NCBI GenBank assembly: GCA_964538625.1 | Contig: CAZIGH010000010.1 | Span: forward strand, 53,134 to 117,133 | DNA from: JAEUHM01 sp964538625 | GTDB taxonomy: Bacteria; Verrucomicrobiota; Verrucomicrobiia; Verrucomicrobiales; Verrucomicrobiaceae | Length of the DNA: 64,000 nt | Reading direction: 5' to 3' | In this document: positions 44,068 through 52,758 of the stretch, one piece after another | Numbering within the stretch: the stretch's first letter is position 1 | How the letters are laid out: the number at the start of each line of letters is the position of its first letter | Made by a program: the position numbers and the translations under genes | The notes under the pieces: generated by a model | The model's database searches: none | Told to the model about the DNA's origin: nothing | The model's input: the letters and a program-made list of their open reading frames with translations, nothing else

Positions 44068-45081
44068 ATGAACAGGGACCCTGTAAGGCAACGGCTGGGG
44101 TGGGTGGATGCTCTGCGCGGGCTCGCTGTGGTGGGCATGATCTGGGTGCACTGTGCGAACACGTTTCTGGAGCAGCGGCTTCAGCAGACGGCTGCTTATG
44201 CTTGGGCGAGCTACTTTCACGGACTGATAGCCCCCACCTTTTTCTGGCTTGCGGGTTGGGTGCGCGGGGTAGCGGTGCGCAGAGATGGGAGTGTGAGAGC
44301 GCTGCTGCCCGCTGTGAAAAGGCTGGGACTCATCTTTGTGCTAGGGCACCTTCTGCACATTCCCTGGACGGAGTGGATGAGGGGTGATTTTTCAGTGGGT
44401 TCCTGGCGCATCTTTCTTCAAGCGGATGTGTTGCAGTGCCTTGCCCTGAGCGGTTTGTTGCTGCTGGCCATCGAGCGGTTTGGGCGCTTCGCCTGGGTGG
44501 TTGCATTGACTTTGCTGGTAGTGGTTTTGTGGCTGACGGATGTGCTGAAAGAGGTGCAAACCGGCTGGCTGGTGGTGGATGCGTATCTCAATCGCCAACA
44601 AGGGAGCCTGTTTCCGCTTTTCCCCTGGGTGGGTTTTGCGCTGGCTGGATTTCTCTTTGCCAAATGGAGGCCTGAACCGCGGGCTCTCTTCCTGGCTGGT
44701 GTGGTCGTGGTGGTAGTGATCTGGAGTTTCATGGGGGAGTACACCACGGCGAGTTTCTTCGTGGAGCGACTGGCGTGGGTGCTCGCGTTCGCAGGTGCGA
44801 GCTGGATGGTGGAGTTGCACCTTGGCACTTCAGCATGGCCGCAGTGGTTGCTGCTTGTCGGCAGACGCTCACTTTCGGCTTACGTTACCCACATGCTGCT
44901 CATCTATGTCGTTCCGCTTGGGGGTTACGGACCGCTGTCCGCGCTGCTGGGGATGAACCAGTCTCTGCGGTCGGTGATGGGTTGGTTCATCCTCATTTTG
45001 CTACTTTCGCTGTCGTTGTTGATGCTGGTGGAGCGTCGAAAAAGCAGGCTGGACACGGCAGCAGCCCGTGCTCTTCAATAG
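44068..45081 (+). CDS. multi-pass membrane acyltransferase-like protein (DUF1624/HGSNAT-type)
   Basis: 337 residues with about eight to ten predicted membrane segments. The N-terminus LGWVDALRGLAVVGMIWVHCANTFL with the R-G-(L/x)-A and a His in the second helix is the signature of the heparan-alpha-glucosaminide N-acetyltransferase/DUF1624 family, which moves acyl groups across a membrane. IFLQADVLQCLALSGLLLLAI also matches. Could modify cell-envelope glycans; substrate unknown. Starts two bases after the FAD oxidoreductase, and its end overlaps the alternative start of the next gene, so the genes are co-transcribed. Confidence 0.7.
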   Translation: MNRDPVRQRLGWVDALRGLAVVGMIWVHCANTFLEQRLQQTAAYAWASYFHGLIAPTFFWLAGWVRGVAVRRDGSVRALLPAVKRLGLIFVLGHLLHIPWTEWMRGDFSVGSWRIFLQADVLQCLALSGLLLLAIERFGRFAWVVALTLLVVVLWLTDVLKEVQTGWLVVDAYLNRQQGSLFPLFPWVGFALAGFLFAKWRPEPRALFLAGVVVVVVIWSFMGEYTTASFFVERLAWVLAFAGASWMVELHLGTSAWPQWLLLVGRRSLSAYVTHMLLIYVVPLGGYGPLSALLGMNQSLRSVMGWFILILLLSLSLLMLVERRKSRLDTAAARALQ

Positions 45082-45085
45082 GAAA

Positions 45086-46036
45086 ATGGACCTCACTTCA
45101 CTCGCTACCGGTTTTCTCATCGCGGCTTTTTCTGCCGCGTTGTCCTGGTGGCTGACGAAGCAGGCCATGCAGGCACGGTTTGCTCCGCAGCTTGAGCTGT
45201 TGAGTGAGCAGGTAAGGAAGCTGGAGGATCGCTTGCAAGAGGATGCGGCTGAAGCTCGGAGGCGCCAGGAAGAGTCTGCAAAACTGATTGCGAGGCTGGA
45301 TCAGGAGTTTGCGGACTTTCGACAAGAGAGCGGGGCACGTGAGGCCACCCAGGGCAGAAGACTGGCGGACGTGACCGAGCAGCTTCGTTCTGCGGAATCT
45401 GCGACCTCCCTGCTCAAGGAGCAGATTCCGGCGTTGAAGGACCGCATTGCAGACCAGCATGTGGCACTGCTTGCCGAGCAGGGAAAGAACGCCGCATTGG
45501 AGCAGGCACTAGAGGCCCGAGGGGCGCTTGCGACCTCTCTGACGAGTGAACTTGCTGAGTTGCGCAAGGCACGCGAGGAGGAATCGCGACTGTGGGCTGC
45601 ACGTGAGGCGGATCTGAAGGCGGCCGTCCGCGAACGTGAAGCGGCGCTTTCCAATGAAGCCCAGGAGGTATTGAAGGCAGAGCTGGAACGGGTGCGGGGA
45701 GTGCTAGGACAGGAGCAGGCGGATGGAGAGGCGCGGTTGGCAGAGCAGAAGAAGAAGCTAGCTGCGGCGGAGCAGCGCATTCAGATGCTCCAGAAAGAGA
45801 TCCTCAGCTTGGTCAACAGCGGCAGTGCCAGCGATGCGGCCGCTACGGTGGTAGCTGCGGAAGAGTGCGAGGCGCTGCGGAGAAAGGTGAAAGAGGCTGA
45901 ACAACGTGTGCAGGAGCTGGAGTTGAAGCTGGCGCAGTCTGACTCCGAGACGCGGAAGAAGCTCCGTGAGGCCGAGTACCGCGTGTGTGAACTGGAGTTT
46001 AAACTTGCTGAGGTTGAGGAGAATAAGGGTGCATGA
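45086..46036 (+). CDS. membrane-anchored coiled-coil protein (unknown function)
   Basis: 316 residues from ATG 45086 (GTG 45068 is an alternative inside the upstream gene). One N-terminal membrane helix (MDLTSLATGFLIAAFSAALSWW), then a long coiled coil from about residue 30 to the end. It has the look of the N-terminal part of RmuC but the RmuC nuclease-like domain is absent. The C-terminus has a duplicated unit (KVKEAEQRVQELELKLAQSD and REAEYRVCELEFKLAEVE). The start of the next gene overlaps the stop (ATGA). Confidence 0.7.
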   Translation: MDLTSLATGFLIAAFSAALSWWLTKQAMQARFAPQLELLSEQVRKLEDRLQEDAAEARRRQEESAKLIARLDQEFADFRQESGAREATQGRRLADVTEQLRSAESATSLLKEQIPALKDRIADQHVALLAEQGKNAALEQALEARGALATSLTSELAELRKAREEESRLWAAREADLKAAVREREAALSNEAQEVLKAELERVRGVLGQEQADGEARLAEQKKKLAAAEQRIQMLQKEILSLVNSGSASDAAATVVAAEECEALRRKVKEAEQRVQELELKLAQSDSETRKKLREAEYRVCELEFKLAEVEENKGA

Positions 46037-46377
46037 ACTGGATTGTGGTGAAAACGGTGCTCCTGCTGCTGGCGGCGAATGTGTTCATGACCTTCGCGTG
46101 GTATGCGCACTTGAAGGATATGAAGGCCAAGCCTTGGTTCATCGCGGCGGTGGTATCTTGGAGCATTGCCTTCTTTGAGTACCTGCTGCAAGTGCCAGCG
46201 AACCGTATCGGCAGTGAAGCGCTCTCGCTCCCGCAGTTGAAGATCATCCAGGAAGTCATCACACTGACGGTGTTCGTGCCGTTTGTCGTTTTTTATATGA
46301 AGCAGCCTCTGAAGTGGGATTACCTCTACGCCGGATTGTGCATGTGCGGAGCCGTGTATTTCATTTTTCGCAAGTGA
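46033..46377 (+). CDS. DUF486 small membrane protein (DMT-type transporter relative)
   Basis: 114 residues with four membrane segments, the standard size and layout for DUF486. Matches include VFMTFAWYAHLKDMKAKPWFIAAVVSWSIAFFEYLLQVPANRIG and LKIIQEVITLTVFVPFVVFYM. The 'NVFMTFAWY.HLK' and 'PANRIG' blocks are characteristic. Function of DUF486 is not established; proposed as a small drug/metabolite transporter half-unit. Its start overlaps the previous stop by four bases, placing it at the end of a four-gene operon that began at 42965. Confidence 0.88.
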   Translation: MNWIVVKTVLLLLAANVFMTFAWYAHLKDMKAKPWFIAAVVSWSIAFFEYLLQVPANRIGSEALSLPQLKIIQEVITLTVFVPFVVFYMKQPLKWDYLYAGLCMCGAVYFIFRK

Positions 46378-46429
46378 GTCTGCACGGTAGCCGAAGAAAG
46401 AGCGGCTGAAGGGGTGCGCATCAATCCGG

Positions 46430-46457
46430 TTGAACCAGTTGTGCGGCTGCCTACGCT
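46430..46457 (+). promoter_or_regulatory. putative promoter of the Gfo/Idh/MocA dehydrogenase gene
   Basis: TTGAAC at 46430-46435, spacer 16, TACGCT at 46452-46457. The expected start point (about 46464) is three bases before ATG 46467, giving a nearly leaderless mRNA. Confidence 0.45.
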
Positions 46458-46466
46458 TGGCGGTCT

Positions 46467-47624
46467 ATGGACATCGTCAGGATCGGAATCGTTGGTCTCG
46501 GAAACATGGGCAAGGCCCACATGGCAAACATTCGCGCGGGCAAAGTGCCTGGCATGAAGGTCGGCGCTCTGTGCGAAAGTCATGGCACCATCCCCGCGCT
46601 ACAAGAGGGAGAGGCCGCCTTTACCGACGTGAATGAAATGATTCACAGTGGCAAGATAGATGCCATCTTGATCTGCACGCCACATTTCAGCCACACCACC
46701 ATCGGCATTGAGGCGCTCAAGGCAGGACTACACGTTCTCGTGGAGAAGCCGATCAGCGTGCATAAAGCGGACTGTGAGCGCCTCATCGCTGCCCACACAG
46801 ACAAGAGCAAAGTCTTTGCCGCCATGTTCAACATGCGCACGAATGCCACGTTCAAGAAGGTGAAGGACCTCATCGACAGTGGTGAGCTGGGTGAGATCCG
46901 GCGGGTGCACTGGGAAGTAACCAACTGGTTCCGCACCAACTACTACTATGCCACCGGCGGCTGGCGCGGCACTTGGAAGGGCGAGGGCGGTGGAGTGCTC
47001 ATGAATCAGTGCCCGCACAACCTGGACCTCTTTCAGTGGATGTTCGGCATGCCGCAGAAGGTGCGTGGTTTCTGCCAGTTCGGACGCTTCCACCAGGTGG
47101 AAGTGGAGGATGATGTGACGGCTGTGCTGATGTATGACAACGGAACCACTGCGACCTTTGTAACCAGCACGGGTGAGGCTCCCGGCTGCAACCGCCTTGA
47201 GATTTCCGGTGAGCAGGGCCGTCTCACCGTGACCGATGGCTCGAAGATCCATTTTCAGCGCAATCGGGTGCCGATGAGCAAGTTCTGCATGGAGGCGGAG
47301 GCGGCGTTTGCCATGCCGGAGAGCTGGCACATGGACATCCCTGTGGCTGAGAGTGGAGGTCAGCACGTGGAGATCCTCCAGAACTTCACCAATGCCATTC
47401 TCAAGGGGGAGAAACTGCTGAGTCCAGCTGAAGAGGGGATCCGCAGTGTGGAACTGGCCAACGCCATTCTTCTCTCCACCTGGCAGGACAAGACCATCGA
47501 GCTGCCGATGAGCGCGTCTGACTATGAAAACCTGCTCATTGAGAAGGGGGAAAAGAGCACCTTCCAGAAGACCAAGGTGGTGGCGAAGGCTACTTCTGAT
47601 GACTTTGCGAAGAGCTTCCGCTGA
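46467..47624 (+). CDS. Gfo/Idh/MocA family oxidoreductase
   Basis: 385 residues. N-terminal Rossmann fold with IGIVGLGNMGKAHMANIR (GxGxxG), the conserved LVEKPISVHKADCERLI with the substrate/cofactor Lys (EKP motif), and the C-terminal alpha/beta domain with GGGVLMNQCPHNLDLFQWMFG, where His is the usual catalytic residue. It would oxidise or epimerise a sugar or cyclitol with NAD(P). It stands alone with its own putative promoter. Specificity cannot be given from the motifs. Confidence 0.92.
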   Translation: MDIVRIGIVGLGNMGKAHMANIRAGKVPGMKVGALCESHGTIPALQEGEAAFTDVNEMIHSGKIDAILICTPHFSHTTIGIEALKAGLHVLVEKPISVHKADCERLIAAHTDKSKVFAAMFNMRTNATFKKVKDLIDSGELGEIRRVHWEVTNWFRTNYYYATGGWRGTWKGEGGGVLMNQCPHNLDLFQWMFGMPQKVRGFCQFGRFHQVEVEDDVTAVLMYDNGTTATFVTSTGEAPGCNRLEISGEQGRLTVTDGSKIHFQRNRVPMSKFCMEAEAAFAMPESWHMDIPVAESGGQHVEILQNFTNAILKGEKLLSPAEEGIRSVELANAILLSTWQDKTIELPMSASDYENLLIEKGEKSTFQKTKVVAKATSDDFAKSFR

Positions 47625-47677
47625 GTTTGGCTCTAAGGGGTGCGCCTAGTGAACACTGGGCCGCCCCGTCTCTGCGG

Positions 47678-48445
47678 TCAGCACTCCCAGAGTCCGGATT
47701 GCAAACCTTTCGCCTGCAGTTCCTTGAGCACCTGTCTCAGCAGTTCGGAGGCCATGGGGGTGCCTTCGTGGAGCAGGATGATGGCTCCTGCCCTCATGCC
47801 AGGTCGCAGGGCGCGCATCACGACTTCCACGTTGGTCCGAATGGTGTCATAACCCCGGGCTGACCAAGCCATCCTGTGCAGATTCAGTGCGGAGAGCACT
47901 GGTTGGACGAATGGGTTGCTATGTCCCACCGGCGAGCGGTACCACCGGGGCGCTGAGCCGGTGATCTGCTTCAGCACCGTCTGACAATCCCTGATTTCAC
48001 GCCACATTCGCCATGGTCCTAGCATCCAGTACGTGCCGCTGGGATGGGTCATGCTGTGATTGCCGATGCCATGACCCGCTTTCGCAATGGCGCGTACCAG
48101 TTCCGGATGCCTTTGGGCGCGGTCGCCAATGAGGAAAAAGACCGCCTTCGCTCCATGCTGGTTCAGGACTTCGAGAAGCGCTGGGGTGGTGTCTGGGTGT
48201 GGACCATCATCAATGGTGATGAGGACGCAGGGCTTATCCTCGGTGATGGAGGTCATGACAGGCCCAAACCAACCGCAGCCCGGACGCAGGGTACCGAGCA
48301 GGTAAATGAGCCAGCAGGCACCGGAGAACGCGATTGAAGCCAAAGATTGCCCAGTGAGCAGCAGCGCCAACGAAGCGCCCGCTGCGGTGCCGATGAGACC
48401 GAGCCTCAGCCCTTGCGCACGCTTGGTGAGACTGGGTGCCTTCAT
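47678..48445 (-). CDS. polysaccharide deacetylase (NodB homology)
   Basis: 255 residues. Two N-terminal hydrophobic segments (about residues 18-55) form a membrane anchor. The NodB domain has VLITIDDGPHPDTTPALLEVLNQHG (metal Asp D-D), HGIGNHSMTHPSG (H-x-x-x-H) and WYRSPVGHSNPF, so the zinc and catalytic residues are in place. The end (LLHEGTPMASELLRQVLKELQAKG) matches the family's late His block. It would deacetylate N-acetyl sugars of a glycan. Its start overlaps the stop of the upstream acyltransferase by four bases (ATGA), so the two are made from one message. Confidence 0.85.
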   Translation of the reverse strand: MKAPSLTKRAQGLRLGLIGTAAGASLALLLTGQSLASIAFSGACWLIYLLGTLRPGCGWFGPVMTSITEDKPCVLITIDDGPHPDTTPALLEVLNQHGAKAVFFLIGDRAQRHPELVRAIAKAGHGIGNHSMTHPSGTYWMLGPWRMWREIRDCQTVLKQITGSAPRWYRSPVGHSNPFVQPVLSALNLHRMAWSARGYDTIRTNVEVVMRALRPGMRAGAIILLHEGTPMASELLRQVLKELQAKGLQSGLWEC

Positions 48446-49398
48446 AGGTCAGCGGCGGCATCAACGCGCCGGACCACAGGTTCAAACACAAACCACTGAT
48501 CCGTGTGGAGGAGTAGAAAAGGGTGGAGTACAGCGAGCCATCTTGCAGCGAGTTCGCTAGCCTCCATGGCCTCGCCCTTTTTCACAAAAGGCTGGCCGAC
48601 GTGGATGCGGTAACGGCAGGAACCGGTGCGACTCAGAAAGATTGGGTAACAAGGCACGCGGGTGACTTCGGCCAGAATAAGAGGACCACGTGGGAAGGTA
48701 AACTCCACTCCATCATGCACCGCAGTGGCTGAAGAAACGTCCATTACCACACGGTCTCCCTGCACCGCAACCACCTCTCCCTGCTGGAGGATACGGCAGA
48801 GTTCGATGCCCAGGTGGGCATCTGCCGTGGTGTTGTAGTGCACATGCAACATGGCCGCCTCCCTGCCCACTGAGCGCAGTTCCTTTTCCCGGATGTCTTG
48901 CAGCTCCGCCGTCCGCTCAGGCACTCGAACGATGTGCACCGGACGTCCGAACTTCTCCGCGAAAAGCGCCGCCCCCACATCATAGTTCCCGGAGTGCGCG
49001 GTGAAGACCAGCACACCGCCCTTCTCCCCCTGCATCTGATAGAGCAGTGCTTCATCCGGCAAGTCCCAGGAAAAAGGATGCTGGAAGTGCAGGTGGCGGA
49101 GCCGGTCCAGGTAGGTGAGGGCGAACTGATGAAAAAGCGACAGACCCATGGCGCGGCGAGACCAGGAGTCCAGGTGAGGGTGAAGCGCTGCGATGTTCTG
49201 CTGCACCACCCGGCGCTGAGTGGAGAGCAGAGAGTAGAACAGCAGTGCTGCCGGACGACACAGCCACTCACACATGCCTGGCGGCAGCCTCTTCATCAGG
49301 AAGAGCATCAACCTCGTCCACAAAGCGCAGTGCATCCGACCGCCCTTTTCAGGAGAGGCTTGCGCGGCGGGCGTGGATGCGGAATCGTAGCAGGTCAT
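48442..49398 (-). CDS. LpxL-superfamily acyltransferase
   Basis: 318 residues, N-terminal anchor (about residues 25-55) and the acyltransferase H-x4-D motif at FTAHSGNYDVGAALFAEKFGRPVHIVRVPERT. VVAVQGDRVVMD is in the typical late position. Substrate acyl donor is likely acyl-ACP. This type of protein is found in lipid A synthesis but also with glycolipid, aryl polyene and flexirubin pathways. It is divergent (88-base gap) from the halogenase-like gene and coupled to the polysaccharide deacetylase, so a combined role in glycolipid or pigment decoration is an inference. Start ATG 49398. Confidence 0.75.
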   Translation of the reverse strand: MTCYDSASTPAAQASPEKGGRMHCALWTRLMLFLMKRLPPGMCEWLCRPAALLFYSLLSTQRRVVQQNIAALHPHLDSWSRRAMGLSLFHQFALTYLDRLRHLHFQHPFSWDLPDEALLYQMQGEKGGVLVFTAHSGNYDVGAALFAEKFGRPVHIVRVPERTAELQDIREKELRSVGREAAMLHVHYNTTADAHLGIELCRILQQGEVVAVQGDRVVMDVSSATAVHDGVEFTFPRGPLILAEVTRVPCYPIFLSRTGSCRYRIHVGQPFVKKGEAMEASELAARWLAVLHPFLLLHTDQWFVFEPVVRRVDAAADL

Positions 49399-49486
49399 GC
49401 AGGGAGGGAAATGAGCCCGGTCAAAAGTGACGGGGATTGTGCAACTTCTTGGCGTGGAAACGTAGAGTCGTCAAAGCATCAGCAGC

Positions 49487-51052
49487 ATGGAAACGAAGGA
49501 AGCAAAAGAGTATGACGTGGTGATCATGGGTGGAGCGTTCAGCGGCGCCTCCGCTGCCCTGCTGCTGAAGCGGGATATGCCGTCAGCCAGAGTGCTCGTG
49601 GTGGAGAGGAATGAACGGTTTGACCGCAAGGTGGGCGAGAGCACTTCGGAAGTGGCTGGCTGCTTCATGACGCGCGTGCTCTACCTGGGTTCTTACCTGA
49701 GCGCCAACCAGTATCAGAAGCACGGTCTGCGCATGTGGTTCTGCAAGGACTCCCACACGCCGGTGAATGACTGCACGGAGCTGGGACCCAAGTTCCAAAG
49801 CCGCCTGCCCACCTATCAACTGGACCGTTCCCTACTAGACGAGCATCTTCTCAAGCTGGCCAGGGAGGCCGGAGCCGAGTTGGTGCGTCCCGCCACGGTA
49901 AGCGATATAGAGTTGGCTGAGGGCGATGAGATGCACTCCCTGAAAGTCACCGGTTCAGACAAACTGGAGCGTACGGTGCGTTGCAAGTGGCTCATCGACG
50001 CCAGTGGAAAAGCCGCCGTATTGGCAAAGAAGCTGGGCAAACATCGCCCGCTGGGTGAAGAGCACCCCACCTCCTCCATGTGGTGCCGCTTTCGCAATGT
50101 CAATGACATCGACAGCTACAAGAGCCGCACGCTCAACCCACGCCTCATGGACACACGCGCATCCCGTGGTCCGGCTACCAACCATCTCATGGGCAAGGGC
50201 TGGTGGTGCTGGCTCATCCCACTTCCGGGCGGTGACTTCAGTGCAGGCATCGTGTGGGACCGCACACTCTATGACCTGCCACCCGGGCCAAGCATGGTGG
50301 AGCGCCTGCGTGCGCACCTGCTGAGTCATCCTGTGGGAAGGCTGATGTTTGAGGATGCCACACCGGTCGAAGACGACTTCTACTACTACAAGGGCCTAGC
50401 CTACCACACCGAGCAAGCTGCGGGCAACCGTTGGATGTGTGTGGGAGACGCAGCGGGATTCATCGACCCGCTTTACAGCCAGGGACTCGACTACTGCGGA
50501 TTCTCGGTTTATTCTGCGGTGGACATCATCAAGACAGGGCTCAGGGGTGAGTGCACGAAGATGAAGCTGGACTACTATGCCAGTTCTTATGGCCGCAGCT
50601 ACCGCTACTGGTTTGAGGCACTCTACAAGGGTAAATACATATACCTCGGTGATGCGGAGCTCATGCGTGCGGCCTTTGCGCTAGACCTTTCCACTTACTT
50701 CATCGGTCCAGTGAGGCTGGTTTATCAGATGCTGCATGAGGAGTTCACCCGCTTCCCTTACGACGGGCCTCACGGCAGGCGATTCGCCAAGTTCATGAAG
50801 TTTTACAATGGTCGGCTTCAGGCTCTGGCTCGCAAACGTCTGGAACTGGGCACGTATGGAGACCTCAACACGAAGGAGGTGTTCACGTTTGCACAGAGCC
50901 TTTCGCCGGACTTTTCTTCATTCAAGTTCCTGTGGGTGGGCATCAAGATCTGGCTGCGTGCCGAGTGCCGCACGTTTTGGCACGGCCTCACCCGCTCCCG
51001 CACTCCCGTAGCACCAAGTAAGGCCGCCATGCCGGAGGAGCAGCCTGCCTGA
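49487..51052 (+). CDS. flavin-dependent halogenase-like monooxygenase
   Basis: 521 residues. FAD-binding N-terminus DVVIMGGAFSGASAALLLKRD (G-x-G-x-x-G variant, residues 15-20), then the R-K-V-G-E-S block (47-52), and the halogenase signature W-x-W-x-I-P at residues 240-245 (W-C-W-L-I-P). WMCVGDAAGFIDPLYSQGLDY is the second flavin motif. These features define the FAD-dependent tryptophan/phenol halogenase superfamily, which also includes non-halogenating relatives. A Lys at about residue 78 (QKHGLRMWF) is a candidate for the catalytic Lys but this is unproven. Divergent from acyltransferase-deacetylase pair. A short-leader promoter lies near TAGAGT (49463-49468). Product is unknown. Confidence 0.75.
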   Translation: METKEAKEYDVVIMGGAFSGASAALLLKRDMPSARVLVVERNERFDRKVGESTSEVAGCFMTRVLYLGSYLSANQYQKHGLRMWFCKDSHTPVNDCTELGPKFQSRLPTYQLDRSLLDEHLLKLAREAGAELVRPATVSDIELAEGDEMHSLKVTGSDKLERTVRCKWLIDASGKAAVLAKKLGKHRPLGEEHPTSSMWCRFRNVNDIDSYKSRTLNPRLMDTRASRGPATNHLMGKGWWCWLIPLPGGDFSAGIVWDRTLYDLPPGPSMVERLRAHLLSHPVGRLMFEDATPVEDDFYYYKGLAYHTEQAAGNRWMCVGDAAGFIDPLYSQGLDYCGFSVYSAVDIIKTGLRGECTKMKLDYYASSYGRSYRYWFEALYKGKYIYLGDAELMRAAFALDLSTYFIGPVRLVYQMLHEEFTRFPYDGPHGRRFAKFMKFYNGRLQALARKRLELGTYGDLNTKEVFTFAQSLSPDFSSFKFLWVGIKIWLRAECRTFWHGLTRSRTPVAPSKAAMPEEQPA

Positions 51053-51062
51053 TACGGTGTGG

Positions 51063-51845
51063 CTAGCTTTGGTAAAGAAAGGTCGTCAGAGGACTGGTAG
51101 CGGAAGCCTCGCCCGTCATTTCTCCAAGTCCGATTTCGTAAGCGGCGCGCCCGGCCTCCACGGCGGCCTTGAAGGCGCTTGCCATGCGAGGAGCGTCTGG
51201 GGCTATGGCGATAGCGGTGTTCACCAGTACCGCGTCTGCCCCCATTTCAAGCGCCTCGGCTGCATGGCTCGGCGCGCCGATGCCTGCATCCACGACCACC
51301 GGTACGGTGGCTTGAGAGATGATGATTTCGATTTGCCGACGCGTGGTGATGCCCTGGTGGGAACCAATGGGTGAACCGAGAGGCATGACAGTGGCCGTAC
51401 CCACATCCTGCAGCCGCCTTGCCAGCACGGGATCCGCATTGATGTAGGGCAGCACGTTGAAGCCCTCTTTCACCAGCACCTCCGCTGCCTTGAGCGTCTC
51501 AATGGGGTCAGGCAGCAAATAACGAGGATCGGGATGGATCTCAAGCTTCACCCAGTTCGGCAGACCGGCCGCCACGGCCAGCCTGGCGAGCCGCACCGCC
51601 TCCTCTGCGTCCATGGCACCGCTCGTGTTCGGCAGCAGCAGCACGTGCTCTGGAATGTGATCCAGGATGTTCGCATACGGGTCTCCTTTGCCGCTCAGAT
51701 CCGCCCTGCGAAGCGCCACGGTGACAATCTCCGTTCCTGAGGCGAGAATGGCCTCGCGCATGGCTTCGCCAGACGGGAACTTGCCCGTGCCGAGCATCAG
51801 CCGGGAGTGAAACGCTCTTCCTGCGATGACTAGGGGGGCGTTCAT
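51063..51845 (-). CDS. thiG: thiazole synthase
   Basis: 260 residues. ThiG builds the thiazole phosphate of thiamine from DXP, dehydroglycine and ThiS-thiocarboxylate in the cytoplasm. Motifs LVIAGRAFHSRLMLGTGKF, GAMDAEEAVRLARLAVAAGLPNWVKLEIHPDPRYLLPD with the Schiff-base Lys (K in WVKLE), VLPYINADPVLARRLQDVG and MPLGSPIGSHQGITT are all in order, and the C-terminus VVVDAGIGAPSHAAEALEMGADAVLVNTAIA is typical. No thiS, thiF or other thi gene lies in this window. Its ATG shares one base with the TGA of hemQ (TGATG). Confidence 0.96.
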   Translation of the reverse strand: MNAPLVIAGRAFHSRLMLGTGKFPSGEAMREAILASGTEIVTVALRRADLSGKGDPYANILDHIPEHVLLLPNTSGAMDAEEAVRLARLAVAAGLPNWVKLEIHPDPRYLLPDPIETLKAAEVLVKEGFNVLPYINADPVLARRLQDVGTATVMPLGSPIGSHQGITTRRQIEIIISQATVPVVVDAGIGAPSHAAEALEMGADAVLVNTAIAIAPDAPRMASAFKAAVEAGRAAYEIGLGEMTGEASATSPLTTFLYQS

Positions 51846-52699
51846 CAGGCAATCATGAGCCTCTCCATCAGAGCGTCCACCGGCATCTGAAGGCCGATGT
51901 AGAAGTCCCCGAACTCCGCGTACACCGCGCTCACTTCATCAAACCGCATTTCGTAAACAATGCCTTTGATGTCATGCGTGTCATGGCCGAAGAGGGTCAC
52001 GCCCCACTCTGCCTCATCGAGTCCCGTGCTGCCGGTGATAAGTTGACGGATCTTGCCTGCCCATTTGCGGCCTGTCCTTGCGTGACCGCCCATCAGCACT
52101 CGTCGCGATTCAAAGTCCGTAGCATACCAGTTCTGGCCCACGTTGCGGCGCTTGCTCATGTTGTAGAAGCAGAAGACCTGCCAGTCCGGCATGTTGGGAT
52201 AAAGGCGGTCCATGTTGTATTTTTTCATCCGCGCCTTCCACTCGCCCATGCGCAGGGCGAAGGCTTCCGTACCCGGGGTGAGCTTCTCATTGACCTCCAG
52301 CTCGCGGGCGAACTGCTCTTCCGTGGTGGTGTACTCACTGAGCTCGGTCATGGAAAGATAACTGTAAACCGGCATCAGAACATCCGGGCCGAGAGCTAGC
52401 GTGAGCGCCTTTTCAAAGCGATTCGCATCATGAAGGTCAGGCGTGAGCAACATCATCCCAAGGTCCGACTTGGGTCCGATCATGCTGAAAAGCAGGAGCT
52501 GAGTACTCGGATGAGCGCGAATGGATTTGACGAGCTCAGCGAAGTGCTGACGGGAGGCAGCCTGCGCCTCTTGGCCCATGAGATCCCATTGTGAGCGGTT
52601 GACGTGATAGAAAAGGTGCAGCACGTGCCAGCCTTCTTTCGGCAGGCAGGGTTTCGGAACAGGTTCCGTGTGGGTGGGGCGGAGATTTTCTGACGACAT
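51845..52699 (-). CDS. hemQ: coproheme decarboxylase / chlorite-dismutase family (HemQ, ChdC)
   Basis: 284 residues. HemQ turns coproheme into heme b using peroxide in the coproporphyrin-dependent heme pathway. N-terminal WHVLHLFYHVNRSQWDLMGQEAQ, MMLLTPDLHDANRFEKALTLA, and the C-terminal catalytic domain WGVTLFGHDTHDIKGIVYEMRFDEVSAVYAEFGDFYIG match the family; the proximal heme His lies in the GHDTHD segment. The 'IVYEMRFD' block is diagnostic. No Arg/Tyr typical only of true chlorite dismutase was checked in 3D, but the length and the pathway fit HemQ. First gene of a two-gene operon with thiG. Confidence 0.9.
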   Translation of the reverse strand: MSSENLRPTHTEPVPKPCLPKEGWHVLHLFYHVNRSQWDLMGQEAQAASRQHFAELVKSIRAHPSTQLLLFSMIGPKSDLGMMLLTPDLHDANRFEKALTLALGPDVLMPVYSYLSMTELSEYTTTEEQFARELEVNEKLTPGTEAFALRMGEWKARMKKYNMDRLYPNMPDWQVFCFYNMSKRRNVGQNWYATDFESRRVLMGGHARTGRKWAGKIRQLITGSTGLDEAEWGVTLFGHDTHDIKGIVYEMRFDEVSAVYAEFGDFYIGLQMPVDALMERLMIA

Positions 52700-52707
52700 G
52701 GGCCGTC

Positions 52708-52736
52708 ACCCTGCCCAAGAAACGCATTCCAGTCAA
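52708..52736 (-). promoter_or_regulatory. putative promoter of the hemQ-thiG operon
   Basis: On the minus strand: TTGACT (52736-52731), spacer 17, CAGGGT (52713-52708). The expected start is within one base of the hemQ ATG at 52699, so the message would be leaderless. Confidence 0.4.
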
Positions 52737-52738
52737 AC

Positions 52739-52758
52739 CAATGCCAAAAAAGGCATTG
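52739..52758. promoter_or_regulatory. palindromic candidate operator between hemQ and ferredoxin promoters
   Basis: Perfect inverted repeat CAATGCC, six A, GGCATTG. It lies between the -35 boxes of the two divergent promoters and overlaps the forward -35 by three bases. Candidate binding site for a regulator controlling both transcripts. Confidence 0.5.

Noticed and set aside
47678..51052. A complete aryl polyene or flexirubin gene cluster.
   Set aside because: Ketosynthase, acyl carrier protein, dehydratase and transporter genes are not present in the window; only the halogenase-like, acyltransferase and deacetylase genes were found.
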